A DNA stretch of 6,459 bases from Lachnospiraceae bacterium (GCA_017620055.1 JAFZRD010000045.1:1-6459); one strand, 5' to 3'; positions 1-6,250 are shown, counted from the first letter of the stretch. Made by a program: numbers and translations. The notes: generated from the letters alone by a model not told the origin.

Positions 1-1071
1 CAGATCACAGACTCTCTCGAACAGCTCAGTACCGGTGATGTAACGGCTGATTGCAAAGCCAAGTCTCATATCAAGGAGACCGTCAGCATCATCAATGCGT
101 TCAAGACACTTAAGGGCGCACTCAATACTTCGATGAAGTCCGTCAAGGATTCGGCGTTCGTGCTCAATAACGCGATCGTCAACGTCGACGGAATGACAGG
201 TAATAACGTTGAGTCCGTATCGCAGATCAATATAGCCATCAATGAGGTTGCGACAACATCACAGAGTGTTGCCGAGAACGCACAGACGATGGCCGAGAAG
301 GCTGCGGATCTCGGTGAAGATATCGAGAGCCTGACACAGAATGTCGAGACACTCTACCAGGCTTCCCAGACTATCAAGGATGCGAACAACGATGCTACCG
401 ACTGCATGAGAAGCGTATATGCGGGTGCAAACGAATCCGTTGAGGCTATGCAGAACATCAATGACAAGATCGCCGAGACCAACTCGGCAATAGCAGAGAT
501 CGGTTCCGCTGTTCAGGCTATCGAGACTATCGCCGCACAGACGAACCTGCTCTCACTTAACGCTTCGATCGAGGCCGCACGTGCCGGCGAAGCAGGCCGC
601 GGATTTGCGGTTGTTGCGGATGAGATCAGAACACTTGCCGATTCCTCGGCTGAATCAGCCAAGGAGATCAAGCAGATCATCGAGAACGTCATCGCTCTTT
701 CGAACGGTACGGTTGATATTTCAAACAGGGTATTCGATGTTATCAGCAAAGAGCAGGCAGATATCGAACAGGCACAGGAGAAGTTCAACGTGCTGTCTGA
801 TTCCGTTGAGGCTTCCATCGCCGAGATCGATACGATCAGACATATGACGACAGAACTTGACCAGATCAAGGTTGAGCTGTCAAATGCGACGACAGAGCTC
901 GGTGCAATATCCGAAGAGCTCGGTGCTTCCGCGGAAGAAGTTGCCGCTTCGTGTCAGACCGTTTCGGATGCATGCTCGGATACACAGAATTCGACCGCCG
1001 AGATGAGAAACATCAACGAGGACATGAGTGCCGCGATCGATTTCTTCAAACTTGCGGATTCGGAGAGCTGA
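1..1071 (+). CDS. Methyl-accepting chemotaxis protein, C-terminal part (5' truncated)
   Basis: The reading frame is open from base 1, so the protein starts upstream of the window; the Met at 133 is internal. About 356 residues are visible. The first residues ([10 protein letters not shown]) resemble the second helix of a HAMP domain, so the missing part should hold the sensor and membrane helices. The rest is a long Ala/Glu/Ser-rich coiled coil, the signalling domain that binds CheW and CheA. The highly conserved hairpin tip is encoded at about 523-636 ([20 protein letters not shown], then [15 protein letters not shown]). Flanking Glu/Gln/Ala-rich helices would carry the methylation sites used by CheR and CheB. 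The protein ends in [11 protein letters not shown], with no NWETF-type CheR-tethering pentapeptide, as in many Gram-positive receptors. The ligand cannot be told because the sensor is outside the window. A terminator follows directly, so this gene ends its transcript. Confidence 0.96.
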   Translation, partial: QITDSLEQLSTGDVTADCKAKSHIKETVSIINAFKTLKGALNTSMKSVKDSAFVLNNAIVNVDGMTGNNVESVSQINIAINEVATTSQSVAENAQTMAEKAADLGEDIESLTQNVETLYQASQTIKDANNDATDCMRSVYAGANESVEAMQNINDKIAETNSAIAEIGSAVQAIETIAAQTNLLSLNASIEAARAGEAGRGFAVVADEIRTLADSSAESAKEIKQIIENVIALSNGTVDISNRVFDVISKEQADIEQAQEKFNVLSDSVEASIAEIDTIRHMTTELDQIKVELSNATTELGAISEELGASAEEVAASCQTVSDACSDTQNSTAEMRNINEDMSAAIDFFKLADSES

Positions 1072-1099
1072 GCGAGCGGATCCAACATCATATGTACTT

Positions 1100-1137
1100 A
1101 AGACTTTACCTGCATCATCCGGTGCAGGTAGAGTTTT
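1100..1137 (+). terminator. Intrinsic terminator after the chemoreceptor gene
   Basis: A long hairpin starts 29 bases after the chemoreceptor stop. Its core is TACCTGCATC (1107-1116) paired with GGTGCAGGTA (1121-1130) around a four-base ATCC loop, with one T-G wobble. Outside this, 1100-1106 (AAGACTT) can pair with 1131-1137 (GAGTTTT), extending the stem to about 17 pairs. The descending arm ends in a run of four T (1134-1137) followed by GT. The U-tract is short but the stem is strong. It lies only 22 bases before the next start codon, so leakage through it could also feed the downstream genes. Confidence 0.82.
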
Positions 1138-1158
1138 GTAAAGGGGTAATAACGGGGA

Positions 1159-1806
1159 ATGCTGAAGGACAAGGATATCCGCGAACCGCTTTTCTTCTTC
1201 CTCGAGGAGAAGTATGGGAAGGTAAGGATACTCGAAGAAAAGAATATCGGAAGATCAAGGGCCGATGCCGTAATGATAACCGATGATGCGCTGTTCGGTA
1301 TCGAGATCAAGAGCGATGCGGATACCTACGCAAGACTTGCGAGACAGGTGAAGGATTACGACTGCTTCTACGATAAGAACATCGTCGTTGTCGGAACGAG
1401 CCATGCGATGCATATACGCGAACACGTGCCGGAACACTGGGGCGTCATCACCGTGGAGATGATCGACGGCGAGTATGATTTTTACGTCCTCCGGGAGCCG
1501 TCCGAGAACGAAAATGCGACATTCAGGAACAAACTCGATTTTCTGTGGAGACCGGAGCTTGTGAAGATACAGGAAAATCACGAGATGCCGCGTTACAAAG
1601 AGAAGAGCAAGTCATTCGTCGTTGAGAAGATAGGTACATGGATAGACGAGGGAAAGATCGATCCCGATGACGTTCAGGCCGAAATATGCGAGTTGCTTTT
1701 TGAACGCGATTATAATACTATATTCGAGGAAATAAACAGGTTCAGACAGGCCGAGGGACTGCATAAGAGAAGGCGCCGGGCCCGTCGCAAAAAGAGAAGT
1801 AAATAA
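1159..1806 (+). CDS. sce7726/MmcB-like family protein with PD-(D/E)XK nuclease-type fold
   Basis: A 215-residue cytoplasmic protein. The N-terminal half carries the hallmarks of a PD-(D/E)XK nuclease-like core. RADAV supplies an acidic residue (Asp36), followed by a strand with EIK (Glu49 and Lys51), then a helix with RQVKDYD (Gln63, Tyr67), then a hydrophobic strand NIVVVGT (74-80). This spacing and the N-terminal KDKDIREPL motif match the sce7726 family, which is related to the MmcB DNA-repair family. Catalysis is inferred from the motif only. The C-terminal half (about 120-200) is not recognised, and the protein ends in a very basic tail (residues 203-215, mostly Arg/Lys) that could contact nucleic acid. 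GGGG-containing purine tracts at 1141-1146 and 1154-1157 precede the ATG; the first is the better-spaced ribosome site. No convincing promoter lies between the terminator at 1100-1137 and this start. The next gene begins 35 bases downstream. Confidence 0.72.
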   Translation: MLKDKDIREPLFFFLEEKYGKVRILEEKNIGRSRADAVMITDDALFGIEIKSDADTYARLARQVKDYDCFYDKNIVVVGTSHAMHIREHVPEHWGVITVEMIDGEYDFYVLREPSENENATFRNKLDFLWRPELVKIQENHEMPRYKEKSKSFVVEKIGTWIDEGKIDPDDVQAEICELLFERDYNTIFEEINRFRQAEGLHKRRRRARRKKRSK

Positions 1807-1841
1807 GGTGAATCTCAGGATAAGGGGAAGGCAGGAAAGGA

Positions 1842-2621
1842 ATGGAAATGGATAAGAACAAAACAACGGACATCGTCAGATCGATAGCGATATTTGCGAG
1901 TGTGTTCGTGATCGCCGTAGCGGTCGTGGCGGCAACGATGATCTTCACAAAGGGTCTGGTGACCTATAAGACGAACGGTACAGGCGGACTGTCGGCAACG
2001 GGTTCTGCGAGTGTCGATTTTGAGGCAGACCTTATCGTATGGCGCGGAACGTATTCAACGTTCGCATCAACGACCGGTGACGCATACAGGAACCTTAACA
2101 GGGATGCCGACAAGATCAGGGATTTCCTTAAGGATTACGGGATCTCCGAGGACGATGTCATATTTTCGGCGATAGATATCTCAAAACGCTATAACTCCAA
2201 TTACAATGACGAAGGTAATTATGTGGGTGATACGTTTGCGGGATACGAACTGTATCAGACGGTCACCGTATCATCGGAGGATGTCGACGGTGTTGAGGAA
2301 GTATCAAGGGATATAACCGAACTCATTGAGGACGGTGTGGAGTTCACGTCAAACAGCCCGGAATACTATTACAAGGATCTTGATTCGTTAAAGCTTGAGC
2401 TCGTCAAGGCTGCAACGGAGAATGCCAAGGAAAGGATCGATCTTATGGCGGAAGGAAGCGGCTGCAGACCCGGCAAGCTCGTGTCGAGCAACCTCGGTGT
2501 GTTCCAGATCACCGCAAAGAACTCTGCCGATGACGAATACAGCTCGGGCGGAACATACAATACATCTTCGAGAATGAAGACCGCAACGATAACGGTCAAG
2601 CTCAACTATACCGCGGAATAA
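1842..2621 (+). CDS. SIMPL (DUF541) domain protein, membrane-anchored
   Basis: A 259-residue protein. Residues about 11-37 form one hydrophobic membrane segment after a charged N-terminus, with no lipobox or clear cleavage site, so it is probably an N-terminally anchored protein facing outside. The rest fits the SIMPL domain. GGLSATGSASVDF (48-60) is the opening strand, 'LKDYGISEDDV' (96-106) matches the family's L..GI...D pattern, GYELYQTVTV (134-143) is the central strand, and the C-terminal part has EFTSNSPEYY followed by a helix with KAATENAKERIDLMAEGSG. SIMPL proteins include the E. coli YggE type, linked to oxidative stress, and the periplasmic-type partner of IRAK-binding protein; no reaction is established. 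Two starts are possible: ATG 1842 and ATG 1848. An AGGA at 1833-1836 suits the first, and the AAGGA at 1837-1841 suits the second. The stop overlaps the next start in TAATG. Confidence 0.85.
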   Translation: MEMDKNKTTDIVRSIAIFASVFVIAVAVVAATMIFTKGLVTYKTNGTGGLSATGSASVDFEADLIVWRGTYSTFASTTGDAYRNLNRDADKIRDFLKDYGISEDDVIFSAIDISKRYNSNYNDEGNYVGDTFAGYELYQTVTVSSEDVDGVEEVSRDITELIEDGVEFTSNSPEYYYKDLDSLKLELVKAATENAKERIDLMAEGSGCRPGKLVSSNLGVFQITAKNSADDEYSSGGTYNTSSRMKTATITVKLNYTAE

Positions 2622-3169
2622 TGCTGTATCTGATCAGACATGGGAAGACTGACTGGAATAAGGTCAAGAGGATCCAGGGACGTACCGATACTCCGCTAAA
2701 CGAAGAAGGAGAGCGCATGGCAGCAGAGGCTGCCGACAGGTACAGAGACGTTCACTTTGACATATGCTTCTGCTCACCGCTCCTTAGGGCGAGGCAGACT
2801 GCGGATATACTTCTTGAGGGAAGGGATATCCCGAGAGAGTATGACGACAGGCTCATGGAGATGGCGTTCGGTGAATATGAGGGACTCGAGTATCCGCTCC
2901 TTCCCGATGATCATCCGGTATGCGCCGCATTCCGCGACCCGGCACATTACGTACCGGGGCAGGGCGGAGAGTCGATAGGAGACCTTTTGGCGCGGACACG
3001 TGATTTTCTCGAAGAGAGGGTATATCCGCTCATAAAAGAGGAAAAGGACGTGCTGATCGTCGGACACGGCGCGATGGATTCGGCGCTTATCGTCAACGTC
3101 AGAAATCTTCCGGTCGAGAAGTTCTGGGATGAAGGAATAGAAAACTGCGTTCTCAAACGCCTGATATAA
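2621..3169 (+). CDS. Histidine phosphatase family protein (phosphoglycerate mutase-like)
   Basis: A 182-residue cytoplasmic enzyme of the histidine phosphatase superfamily, which forms a phosphohistidine intermediate. The N-terminal signature LIRHGKTDWN places the nucleophile at His7 beside Arg6. SPLLRARQTA (52-61) supplies the conserved second Arg (Arg56). RLMEMAFGEYEG (77-88) carries the likely acid/base Glu80, and VGHGAM (147-152) carries the second catalytic His149. With all key residues present it should be active. The compact size fits the broad-specificity phosphatase branch (CobC/GpmB-like annotations) rather than a longer dPGM mutase, so the substrate cannot be assigned. Its ATG shares one base with the stop of the SIMPL gene (TAATG at 2619-2623). 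It has no strong ribosome site of its own, which points to translational coupling. DegV follows after 13 bases. Confidence 0.93.
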   Translation: MLYLIRHGKTDWNKVKRIQGRTDTPLNEEGERMAAEAADRYRDVHFDICFCSPLLRARQTADILLEGRDIPREYDDRLMEMAFGEYEGLEYPLLPDDHPVCAAFRDPAHYVPGQGGESIGDLLARTRDFLEERVYPLIKEEKDVLIVGHGAMDSALIVNVRNLPVEKFWDEGIENCVLKRLI

Positions 3170-3170
3170 A

Positions 3171-3177
3171 GGGAGAG
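3171..3177 (+). promoter_or_regulatory. Ribosome binding site of the DegV-family gene
   Basis: GGGAGAG lies in the 13-base gap after the phosphatase stop. Its GGAG core is about seven bases before ATG 3183, which supports that start. Confidence 0.75.
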
Positions 3178-3182
3178 ATCAA

Positions 3183-4061
3183 ATGGGACAGGATTATATC
3201 ATTGCAACCGCATCGACGTGCGATCTGACAAAAGAATATCTTGAGGAACATAAGATACCTTTCATAAAGTATTCGTACGTCATGGACGGAGCGGATTACG
3301 AGGATGACTGCAGCGAGGAAACGAGGCTTGATACGTATCACAAGATGCGTGAGGGGAAGCTTCTGTCGACATCGGCCATCAACATGTTCACATACAGGGA
3401 GTTCTTCGAAGGCCTTATCAAGGAAGGCGCGAAGAACATAGTTTTCCTTGATATGACGAGACCGCTCTCGTCATCATACAGGTTCTGCGACGAGGCGATA
3501 GAAGAGCTGAAGGAGGACTATCCCGACTGCACGATCATAAACGTTGACACGAGATGCGTCTCGGGCGGACTCGGAATGCTCGTTATGAAAGTATGCCGTC
3601 TGTACGAGGCCGGCGAGTCCATGGACAGCGTACTTGAATGGATAGAGGAGAATAAACTTAAGATCGCGCACCGGTTCACGGTCGACGATCTGCAGTGGCT
3701 GCGGCGCGGCGGCAGGGTGTCGAACGCATCGGCACTTGTCGGAACGCTCCTGTCCATCAAGCCCGTGCTCTACGTTCCCGATGAGGGTACGCTCGTTGCG
3801 GCGACCAAAGTGCGAGGCAGGAAAGCTGCGCTCGGCGCGATAATCAGTTCCGTCAAAGAAGACCTTAAGGATAACGGGAACATAGAATTTCTGATCAATC
3901 ATGCGGACTGCATGGAGGATGCCGAATACGTAAAGGGTAAGATACTCGAGACGTATCCGGATGCGAAGATCACGATATCGGGACTCGGGGTTGTCATCGG
4001 TGCACACTGCGGGCCGGGCCTCTTCACGATATTCTACATGACCGATGCAAGAAGACCGTAG
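3183..4061 (+). CDS. DegV family protein (fatty-acid-binding, FakB-like)
   Basis: A 292-residue cytoplasmic protein of usual DegV length. DegV/FakB proteins bind one fatty acid and present it to the kinase FakA to make acyl-phosphate for lipid synthesis. Visible motifs, in order: STSAIN (62-67), in the place of the usual TSQPS pocket loop; TRPLSSSYR (92-100), matching the 'S..LSGTY' lipid-contact loop; INVDTRCVSGG (119-129); HRFTVDDLQWLRRGGRVS (163-180), a strong DegV signature; LLSIKPVL (189-196); and GAHCGPG (273-279), carrying the conserved pocket His275. The N-terminal IATASTCDLT departs from the common 'TDSTADL': the usual Asp is Ala here. It sits 13 bases after the phosphatase gene and three bases before rlmH. 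No fakA-type kinase gene is in the window, so a partner would lie elsewhere. The ligand chain type is not readable. Confidence 0.94.
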   Translation: MGQDYIIATASTCDLTKEYLEEHKIPFIKYSYVMDGADYEDDCSEETRLDTYHKMREGKLLSTSAINMFTYREFFEGLIKEGAKNIVFLDMTRPLSSSYRFCDEAIEELKEDYPDCTIINVDTRCVSGGLGMLVMKVCRLYEAGESMDSVLEWIEENKLKIAHRFTVDDLQWLRRGGRVSNASALVGTLLSIKPVLYVPDEGTLVAATKVRGRKAALGAIISSVKEDLKDNGNIEFLINHADCMEDAEYVKGKILETYPDAKITISGLGVVIGAHCGPGLFTIFYMTDARRP

Positions 4062-4064
4062 CCT

Positions 4065-4544
4065 ATGAAGATCGATATCCTCACGGTTGGGAAGATCAAG
4101 GAGAGATATTACAGCGACGCTGTCGACGAATACGTCAAGCGTCTGTCAAGATATGCCACCGTAAAGATCACGGAGGTCAAGGATGAGAAGACGACGGAAG
4201 GGGCGAGCAGCCGCGAGAACGAACTCGTGATGAGCGCCGAGGCCGCTCGTCTTCTTCCTTATATGGACGACAGGGCGGTCCTGATACCGCTGTGCATCGA
4301 AGGAAAACAATTCTCGAGCGAAGAGTTCGCCGACTATATAACAGGTCTTGAGAACAGCGGAAAAAGCCATATCCGCTTCGTCATCGGAGGCTCGCTGGGG
4401 CTCGACGCATCGATCAAGGACAGGGCCGATCTGAAGCTGTCCTTTTCGAAGATGACATTTCCCCATCAGCTCATGAGGGTCGTGCTCCTCGAGCAGGTTT
4501 ACAGGGCATACCGCATCAAGAACAACGAACCCTATCACAAATAG
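4065..4544 (+). CDS. rlmH: 23S rRNA (pseudouridine(1915)-N(3))-methyltransferase RlmH
   Basis: A 159-residue protein, the normal RlmH length. RlmH is a SPOUT-fold methyltransferase that uses S-adenosylmethionine to methylate N3 of pseudouridine 1915 in helix 69 of 23S rRNA, on assembled 70S ribosomes. The N-terminus MKIDILTVGKIKERYY is characteristic. FVIGGSLGLD (105-114) is the SAM-binding loop of the trefoil knot. The C-terminal block has LSFSKMTFPHQLMR (125-138) and ends in EQVYRAYRIKNNEPYHK, the conserved tail with its final Tyr-His-Lys. All recognised motifs are intact. The ATG is only three bases after the DegV stop and no good Shine-Dalgarno precedes it, so translation is probably coupled to DegV. 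It is the last gene of the five-gene run; an AT-rich intergenic region follows. Confidence 0.97.
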   Translation: MKIDILTVGKIKERYYSDAVDEYVKRLSRYATVKITEVKDEKTTEGASSRENELVMSAEAARLLPYMDDRAVLIPLCIEGKQFSSEEFADYITGLENSGKSHIRFVIGGSLGLDASIKDRADLKLSFSKMTFPHQLMRVVLLEQVYRAYRIKNNEPYHK

Positions 4545-4552
4545 AAGAAATG

Positions 4553-4581
4553 TTTACACGGACGGTTTGGTATGTTACCAT
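4553..4581 (+). promoter_or_regulatory. Candidate sigma-A-type promoter for the amino-acid importer
   Basis: TTTACA (4553-4558) matches five of six bases of the -35 consensus. With a 17-base spacer it is followed by TACCAT (4576-4581), four of six for -10. It lies in the only sizeable AT-rich gap of the window, immediately before the binding-protein gene. This is a base-pattern prediction; other -10 choices nearby (for example CATACT at 4579-4584 or TATTTA at 4593-4598) cannot be excluded. Confidence 0.45.
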
Positions 4582-4587
4582 ACTAAA
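4566..4587 (+). promoter_or_regulatory. Imperfect dyad: possible operator or weak terminator of the rlmH transcript
   Basis: TTTGGTATG (4566-4574) and CATACTAAA (4579-4587) are complementary except for one G-T pair, around a TTAC loop. The dyad overlaps the spacer and -10 of the candidate promoter, where a repressor would act. It is also followed by the T-rich GTGTTTATTTATC, so it could instead form a weak intrinsic terminator for the upstream operon. A second, shorter palindrome (GGTA-TGT-TACC, 4569-4579) lies within it. I do not recognise the motif as belonging to a named regulator. Confidence 0.45.
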
Positions 4588-4608
4588 GTGTTTATTTATC
4601 ATTAAATT

Positions 4609-4613
4609 AGGAG
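4609..4613 (+). promoter_or_regulatory. Ribosome binding site of the binding-protein gene
   Basis: AGGAG ends eight bases before ATG 4622. It is the strongest Shine-Dalgarno site in the window and fits the high expression expected of a binding protein. Confidence 0.8.
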
Positions 4614-4621
4614 TGTGAAAC

Positions 4622-5410
4622 ATGAAGAAGATCATAGCTTTATTACTTGTAACTACAATGCTCGTATCCCTTGCGGGATGCGCCGGAGCCGCATCATCGG
4701 GCGGCAAGAGAGTGTTCAAGCACGGATTTGACCTTGATTATCCGCCGTACTCATACATTAACGAAGACGGTACGATGGGCGGTTTTGACGTTGAACTCGC
4801 ACAGGCCGTATGCGATCATCTCGGATGGGAATACCAGGCAGTGCCTTTCAACTGGGATGCGAAGGATGCCGAGCTCAATGCGGGCAGCTGCGACTGCATT
4901 TGGTCGGGATTCACGGTAAACGGACGTGAGGATGATTACTGCTGGTCAAAGGCTTATTCCGATAACACTCAGATGATCATGGTCAAGAAGGATTCGGGCA
5001 TCAAGACTCTTGCGGATCTTGCGGGCAAGACTGTAGGTGTGCAGACCGCTACGAGTGCTTACGATCTTCTCAATGACGAAGAGGGTCAGGCTGAGCTTTG
5101 CAAGACATTCTCATCCCTCGAGGTATATGAGACATACACGATCGCTTTCAACGACCTCAAGGCAGGCGCGATCGATGCCATCGCGATCGACGTAACGAGC
5201 GGTAACTATCTTATGAGTGATTCCGATGAGTTCACTTTCCTTGACGAGATGCTCGGAAGCGAACAGTATGCGATCGGATTCCGCAAGGACGATACCGAGC
5301 TTCGCGACACGATCGACAAGGCACTTGACGATCTCGTTGCTGACGGCACATACGCAAAGATCGGCGAGAAGTATCCGGAGATCAAGGATTTTCTCTGCCT
5401 CGGCAAATAA
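4622..5410 (+). CDS. Amino-acid ABC transporter substrate-binding lipoprotein (SBP_bac_3 family)
   Basis: A 262-residue extracytoplasmic lipoprotein that captures an amino acid for the importer. The N-terminus MKKIIALLLVTTMLVSLAGC is a lipoprotein signal with lipobox LAGC, so the mature protein should begin at lipidated Cys20. Residues about 31-255 are the family 3 two-lobe binding fold. Features seen: DLDYPPYSY (37-45), supplying ligand-stacking aromatics; GGFDVELAQAV (53-63); SGFTVNGRED (95-104), with Arg102 in the place of the carboxylate-binding Arg; VGVQTATSAYD (138-148); and DAIAIDVTSG (185-194), with Asp190 in the place of the amine-binding acid. These point to an alpha-amino-acid ligand, but not to which one. 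The mature protein has six cysteines besides Cys20, at 64, 90, 92, 107, 160 and 259. The permease gene starts three bases after the stop. Good upstream promoter and ribosome-site candidates suggest a new transcription unit. Confidence 0.94.
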   Translation: MKKIIALLLVTTMLVSLAGCAGAASSGGKRVFKHGFDLDYPPYSYINEDGTMGGFDVELAQAVCDHLGWEYQAVPFNWDAKDAELNAGSCDCIWSGFTVNGREDDYCWSKAYSDNTQMIMVKKDSGIKTLADLAGKTVGVQTATSAYDLLNDEEGQAELCKTFSSLEVYETYTIAFNDLKAGAIDAIAIDVTSGNYLMSDSDEFTFLDEMLGSEQYAIGFRKDDTELRDTIDKALDDLVADGTYAKIGEKYPEIKDFLCLGK

Positions 5411-5413
5411 AAC

Positions 5414-6061
5414 ATGACATTTTCCACAATGCTTGCAACAATGTTCGCGGGAATGCTGCGGACGATAGGGATATTTGTGCTGACACTGGTCGGATCTCTT
5501 CCGCTCGGCATGATCATCATGTTCGGGAGAAAATCAAAGAGCAGGGTTTTGTCGGCCATTGTCAAAGGGTTCATCTCGATCATCCGCGGTACACCGCTGA
5601 TGTTGCAGCTTCTGGTCTGGTATTTCGGACCGTTCTATCTGTTCGGATGGTCGATCAAAGGATACCGTTTCCCTGCGATAATAATCGGTTTTGTTGTTAA
5701 CTACGCGTGCTATTTCGCGGAGATCTACAGGGGCGGTATCGAGTCCATGGACAGGGGGCAGTACGAGGCTGCCGAGATACTCGGCTACTCGAAGTCCCAG
5801 ACTTTTTTCAGGATAATCCTTCCGCAGGTTGTCAAGACTATACTCCCGAGTGTTACAAATGAAGTCATAACGCTTGTAAAGGACACGTCGCTCGCGTTCA
5901 CGCTGGCGTATCAGGAAGTGTTCTCGCTCGCGAAGCAGATATCCGCATCGGAGACGTCGTTCATACCGTTCGTCGTTGCGGGTGTGTTCTATTTTGTGGC
6001 AAACTACGTGGTCGCGTTTATCATGGACCGCATTGAGAAATCCATGGATTACTATTCGTAA
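5414..6061 (+). CDS. Amino-acid ABC transporter permease (HisM/GlnP type)
   Basis: A 215-residue inner-membrane protein with about five hydrophobic segments (roughly 13-37, 50-75, 86-104, 145-170 and 183-205), the usual size for polar amino-acid permeases that act as a dimer. Family motifs are clear: TLVGSLPLG (24-32); IIRGTPLMLQLLVWY (56-70); YFAEIYRGGIESMDRGQ (100-116); the EAA loop EAAEILGYSKSQTFFRIILP (118-137), which docks on the ATPase; and LPSVTNEVITLVKDTSL (144-160). The start is three bases after the binding-protein stop, and no strong Shine-Dalgarno lies in that gap; coupling is likely. Nothing in the sequence suggests inactivation. The ATPase gene does not follow directly: a 189-base spacer intervenes. 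Confidence 0.95.
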   Translation: MTFSTMLATMFAGMLRTIGIFVLTLVGSLPLGMIIMFGRKSKSRVLSAIVKGFISIIRGTPLMLQLLVWYFGPFYLFGWSIKGYRFPAIIIGFVVNYACYFAEIYRGGIESMDRGQYEAAEILGYSKSQTFFRIILPQVVKTILPSVTNEVITLVKDTSLAFTLAYQEVFSLAKQISASETSFIPFVVAGVFYFVANYVVAFIMDRIEKSMDYYS

Positions 6062-6077
6062 GATTATATTTGGTGAG

Positions 6078-6210
6078 GCGTGCGTCAAAGATATTTCCTC
6101 GAAAACGCGCTCTCGCTCCTGTTCCAACGTAACTGACGCTAGACTCGAAAAGACCTCGTCAAGCGCAGACGTCTCCACAGGGTATTTCTCGGAAACACTT
6201 TGCCACACAC
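6078..6210. repeat. Candidate inverted-repeat-bounded element in the permease-ATPase gap
   Basis: The gap 6062-6250 has no convincing gene. Within it, 6078-6104 (GCGTGCGTCAAAG, then TTTCCTCGAAA) and the reverse complement of 6185-6210 (GTGTGTGGCAAAG, then TTTCCGAGAAA) match at about 20 of 27 positions with a one-base gap. Two more complementary pairs are nested inside: TCCTGT (6117-6122) with ACAGGG (6177-6182, one wobble), and TGACG (6134-6138) with CGTCA (6157-6161). A perfect AGACGTCT palindrome lies at 6167-6174. The nesting fits one long folded hairpin, either as a small MITE-like insertion or as a structured leader in the messenger. No target-site duplication is evident. The match is imperfect, so chance is not excluded. 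Confidence 0.35.
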
Positions 6211-6238
6211 CCGAGCTGCCTCTACACTGTGAATAATA

Positions 6239-6243
6239 AAGGA
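6239..6243 (+). promoter_or_regulatory. Ribosome binding site of the ATPase gene
   Basis: AAGGA lies seven bases before ATG 6251. Together with the local AT-rich stretch (AATAATAAAGG) it supports this start rather than the internal Met at codon 5. Confidence 0.7.
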
Positions 6244-6250
6244 TTCAACT

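Noticed and set aside
1711..1716. Perfect TATAAT near the end of the nuclease-fold gene, possibly a promoter for the SIMPL gene.
   Set aside because: No -35-like hexamer lies 16-18 bases upstream; the TTGCTT at 1693-1698 is only 12 bases away. It falls in ordinary coding sequence.
3474..4007. Minus-strand open frame of 177 codons antisense to the DegV gene.
   Set aside because: The plus-strand protein carries strong family motifs throughout, and the antisense translation looks like no known protein.
4545..4621. Riboswitch or T-box leader before the amino-acid importer.
   Set aside because: The gap is only 77 bases and contains the likely promoter, too short for a T-box or known amino-acid riboswitch; no T-box motif is visible.
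6167..6174. AGACGTCT palindrome as a stand-alone protein-binding site.
   Set aside because: An eight-base palindrome is expected by chance at this length; I report it only as part of the larger inverted-repeat element.
5534..6208. Long minus-strand open frame (224 codons) covering most of the permease gene and part of the gap.
   Set aside because: It runs antisense to a clearly conserved permease, its translation has no recognisable domain, and it has no credible ribosome site. It is a shadow frame, common at this GC content.
5976..6236. Plus-strand open frame of 86 codons spanning the permease end and the gap, which could have been a small gene.
   Set aside because: It starts inside the permease gene in another frame, lacks a ribosome site and gives a low-complexity Ser/Thr/Arg-rich product. 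The inverted repeats explain the sequence better than coding.
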